25,006 nt of DNA, from the NCBI GenBank assembly GCA_003254885.1, contig QANT01004097.1, forward strand, positions 1-25,006, in the 5' to 3' direction. The translations under genes and the position numbers were made by a program. This document shows positions 20,110-25,006 of this stretch, one piece after another. The number at the start of each line of letters is the position of its first letter. Position 1 is the first letter of the stretch. Source of the stretch: Purshia tridentata. Taxonomy: Eukaryota > Streptophyta > Magnoliopsida > Rosales > Rosaceae. The notes under the pieces were generated by a model, which saw only the letters and a list, made by a program, of their open reading frames with translations, searched no databases and had not been told where the DNA came from.

Positions 20110-21330
20110 TGCAAACCCACACCACCTGTCTCATGCTTGCCACGTGTCCACTTTCTTGTGGGCATTTTCGTCATTGGGTGTTGGAATGGAATTCCTTTCT
20201 TAATGAGTTAATGAGGTTATTCCTGATAGTGTTAAGTTGTAAGATAATTAATTTGTAACTATAGCATTGAGAGCATTTATTCAATAAATAGTGAAAGTAA
20301 ATAGAATAATGGGTTAAGATTAAGTTAAATTTAGAATTCGATTTTTAAAAATATAATGAACAAAAAACATATATCCCCTGCACTTAAGTTTCAACTATAA
20401 ATAAAAATAATCATCTAATTTGAACATGTGTTATTCTTAAGTGGACATTGTGCCACTCTTATGAGGCAAAAAAACCTTACATAAGCTTGTCTCAAGTTGA
20501 TAATTACTTAAGACAATAAGACATGCATGCAACCACATATACAACAAAGATGTCAATTGTATGTGAATAGCTGAGAGAAATGAAACGGAGAAGCAATAAG
20601 TTAGTGTGGGCAGTGGGCTAGTCGTTCACATCAATTTGCTTGTCATCCACGATGGAATTTGTGCGTTTCAAACTTGGAATAGAGTGACTAACACCCAATA
20701 GTCAAGTGCAAATCACATATACAATACTTTTATATAAAACGATAACTTACATAGTCTTTGTAAGTTTTATTATAATTTAAATATACTCTTTGTTATTAGA
20801 AAATAATCTAATTATAAATAAAAATTAAGTATCCTTAAGAGGACCCATCTTTTTCGTAAGAGTAAGAAATCACATTGATGGGGTTCACTTGCAACATGGT
20901 TTAATAATCTAACCTAGCTGTCTATGTGATCCTTTTCCTTTCTTAAAAAGATATATTCTTCTTTTAAAGTTTCCACCTTAAAAAATAGGTAACAAAAAGA
21001 AAACACCAACTTCGCTTTGCCATTTCCTATAGCATAAGCAAACAATAACCACAAAATCAATTTAATTCTCAAATCCTTAGTTGTTTTGAACAAGGTTTCA
21101 GCAACTAAGTTCATATGATCGAACATTGAGAAACAACCTCGAGTGTTTAAACAGCAATTAGTAATTTACAACTGTTTAAACACACATTTAGAAACAACAT
21201 GAAGAGTTTATTTAGCATAATGATATGGATATATGGTTGTGTTATAGGATTATCTTTTTGGCTAAAGTCAAAATATTTCGGGTCGGATCAATATAAACCG
21301 AAGACCAAACCCAAATTTAAAAGAGAAAGT
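20110..21330. other. Divergent intergenic region between DEK and RPL7A
   Basis: No gene is supported. It holds the upstream part of both promoters, AT-rich spacer, and the 52-bp inverted-repeat unit at 21138-21189 listed separately. Open frames of 70-100 codons here show no family resemblance. Confidence 0.5.
21129..21198. repeat. Hairpin unit with 12-bp arms between 9-bp direct repeats
   Basis: GTGTTTAAACAG (21143-21154) and CTGTTTAAACAC (21172-21183) are perfect inverted arms around a 17-base loop. AGAAACAAC occurs just outside on both sides (21129-21137 and 21190-21198). The layout imitates a minute transposon with a 9-bp target duplication, but at 52 bp it is far below the usual MITE size. 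Confidence 0.6.
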
Positions 21331-21332
21331 AA

Positions 21333-21500
21333 GGCCCAATTTGCGGTCCGTACTGAAAATCGAAATAAACTGAATCCAACCGTCGCAAAAGATCGGGTCG
21401 AATCCAACTATACTGTTCACAACCCAAATGTGCAAAACGGCCACCTATTTATAATCCACACTGTACAGCAATTCGTGAGCATCAGCTTAATTTAGGGTTT
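21333..21500 (+). promoter_or_regulatory. RPL7A: RPL7A promoter: site II, TATA and telo-box
   Basis: GGCCCA at 21333-21338 is a site II element (TGGGCC on the minus strand), TATTTATAA at 21446-21454 is a good TATA box, and TTTAGGGTTT at 21491-21500 is a reverse telo-box. Site II plus telo-box is the classic pairing in plant ribosomal protein promoters. Transcription would begin near 21478, giving a leader of roughly 75 bases. Confidence 0.7.
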
Positions 21501-21552
21501 CGCTCGCCGTTACAGATACCCGAAGGCCAGTGAAGATCTCAAGCACCAGAAA

Positions 21553-24192
<2,640 letters not shown>

Positions 24193-25006
24193 GAGTATCT
24201 TCCAGAGAGGAGAGTTTGTAGTGGGCATTTTCGTTAAGTTAATTTGCTTTTTTCGGGTTTTAATGTCTTTAGTATCAAAGACCCCCTATGTTCACTTACA
24301 AATCAAATCTACTTTCAGCATATATCAACTCTCGTCAGAGTGTGGATGTGTTTTTTGATACAAGATTCATCAATTAGTTTATCTTATCTATTTTCATCTA
24401 AATCAGTGTTTATTCTGATGATTTATTTTCTTCTTATTATTATTAAATATCATATTGTCGTGGAAATTTCCTTCAGAGCACACTGGATACTTAGAGAACT
24501 CATGTTGAGAAGTCCAAAGAAATTGCCTCACTGATAACAAAACCAGAACCAATGCGAAACCCGACATATATACTTAAGAGTAGCTTTAAAGAACTACAAA
24601 AAATTTTATTCCTTTGCAGAAATGTTTGAAACTACACTGAATCATAAGAGTTATAAGCTCCTCTCTGGTTCGCACAAAGAAAGAATCATTTCACATACAC
24701 ACCTAAAGTAAGATAACAATTATGTACCAAAAGGGTTAGGGTGAAATTGCACCATGTAGCTTTAAATTTAAGGTATTATTTTTTAAGTGAAAAGGTAAAA
24801 TGCAATTTATTTAAAAAAAAATTTACTTAAGTGAGAATCGAATGATGAATGTTTACTTTCCCTTGTCCAACTCATAAGTTGAAGGGATCTTCAATATAAC
24901 AAAATAAAGACAGTGTGGCTATAAAACAAATTAAAGTTATTTCAGTATAAAGATATCTTATCTTGCATAAGTACAGGAAGGCTACAATGTGGGAATCCCA
25001 CAAATT
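24193..25006. other. RPL7A 3' region and right-edge intergenic DNA
   Basis: The RPL7A 3' untranslated region starts here. Beyond it the DNA is AT-rich with no supported gene; a 96-codon frame at 24244-24534 is low in complexity. The last 18 bases hold TGTGGGAATCCCACAAATT, an odd-centred palindrome also present at the left edge (positions 12-31). Confidence 0.5.

Overview
This window is nuclear DNA from a eudicot plant. It is AT-rich between genes, has short GT-AG introns, and carries plant-specific families: SAUR, a suberin BAHD acyltransferase, and plant-type DEK. Telo-box and TGGGCC promoter motifs and small transposon remnants support this. A rosid, perhaps Rosaceae, is my guess, but the sequence alone does not settle it. 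I see no bacterial, viral or organellar gene block.

Layout. Positions 1-5.3 kb hold no gene I can support; they contain a TGGGCC motif cluster at the left edge, a 153-bp tandem duplication and a 359-bp MITE-like inverted-repeat element. Positions 5.3-9.4 kb form a small SAUR cluster: an intact gene (5484-6023), a duplicate broken by one in-frame TGA (8851-9315), and what may be a promoter fragment of a third copy (about 7285-7338). A LINE-like remnant and several poly(A)-tailed micro-insertions lie between them. Positions 9.5-11.5 kb hold an unclassified higher-GC segment, degenerate tandem repeats and a single N lying exactly between two near-identical 65-bp units.

Positions 11.6-13.0 kb (minus strand) hold a two-exon BAHD acyltransferase of the HHT1/ASFT type, which feruloylates suberin monomers. 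Positions 15.5-19.7 kb (minus) hold an 11-exon DEK-type chromatin protein of 581 residues. Positions 21.55-24.19 kb (plus) hold a seven-exon 60S ribosomal protein L7a (eL8) gene of 259 residues. DEK and RPL7A are divergent, about 1.9 kb apart, and each has telo-box motifs in its 5' leader.

The genes do not form one pathway: auxin-responsive growth, suberin synthesis, chromatin structure and translation are neighbours by chance, as is usual in plant genomes. I found no evidence of a new multi-gene system. The parts most worth a second look are the broken SAUR duplicate, two TTGGTC-poly(A) micro-insertions with target-site duplications, the N-junction artefact, and the MITE beside a tandem duplication. 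Exon boundaries were built by hand from splice sites and reading phase.
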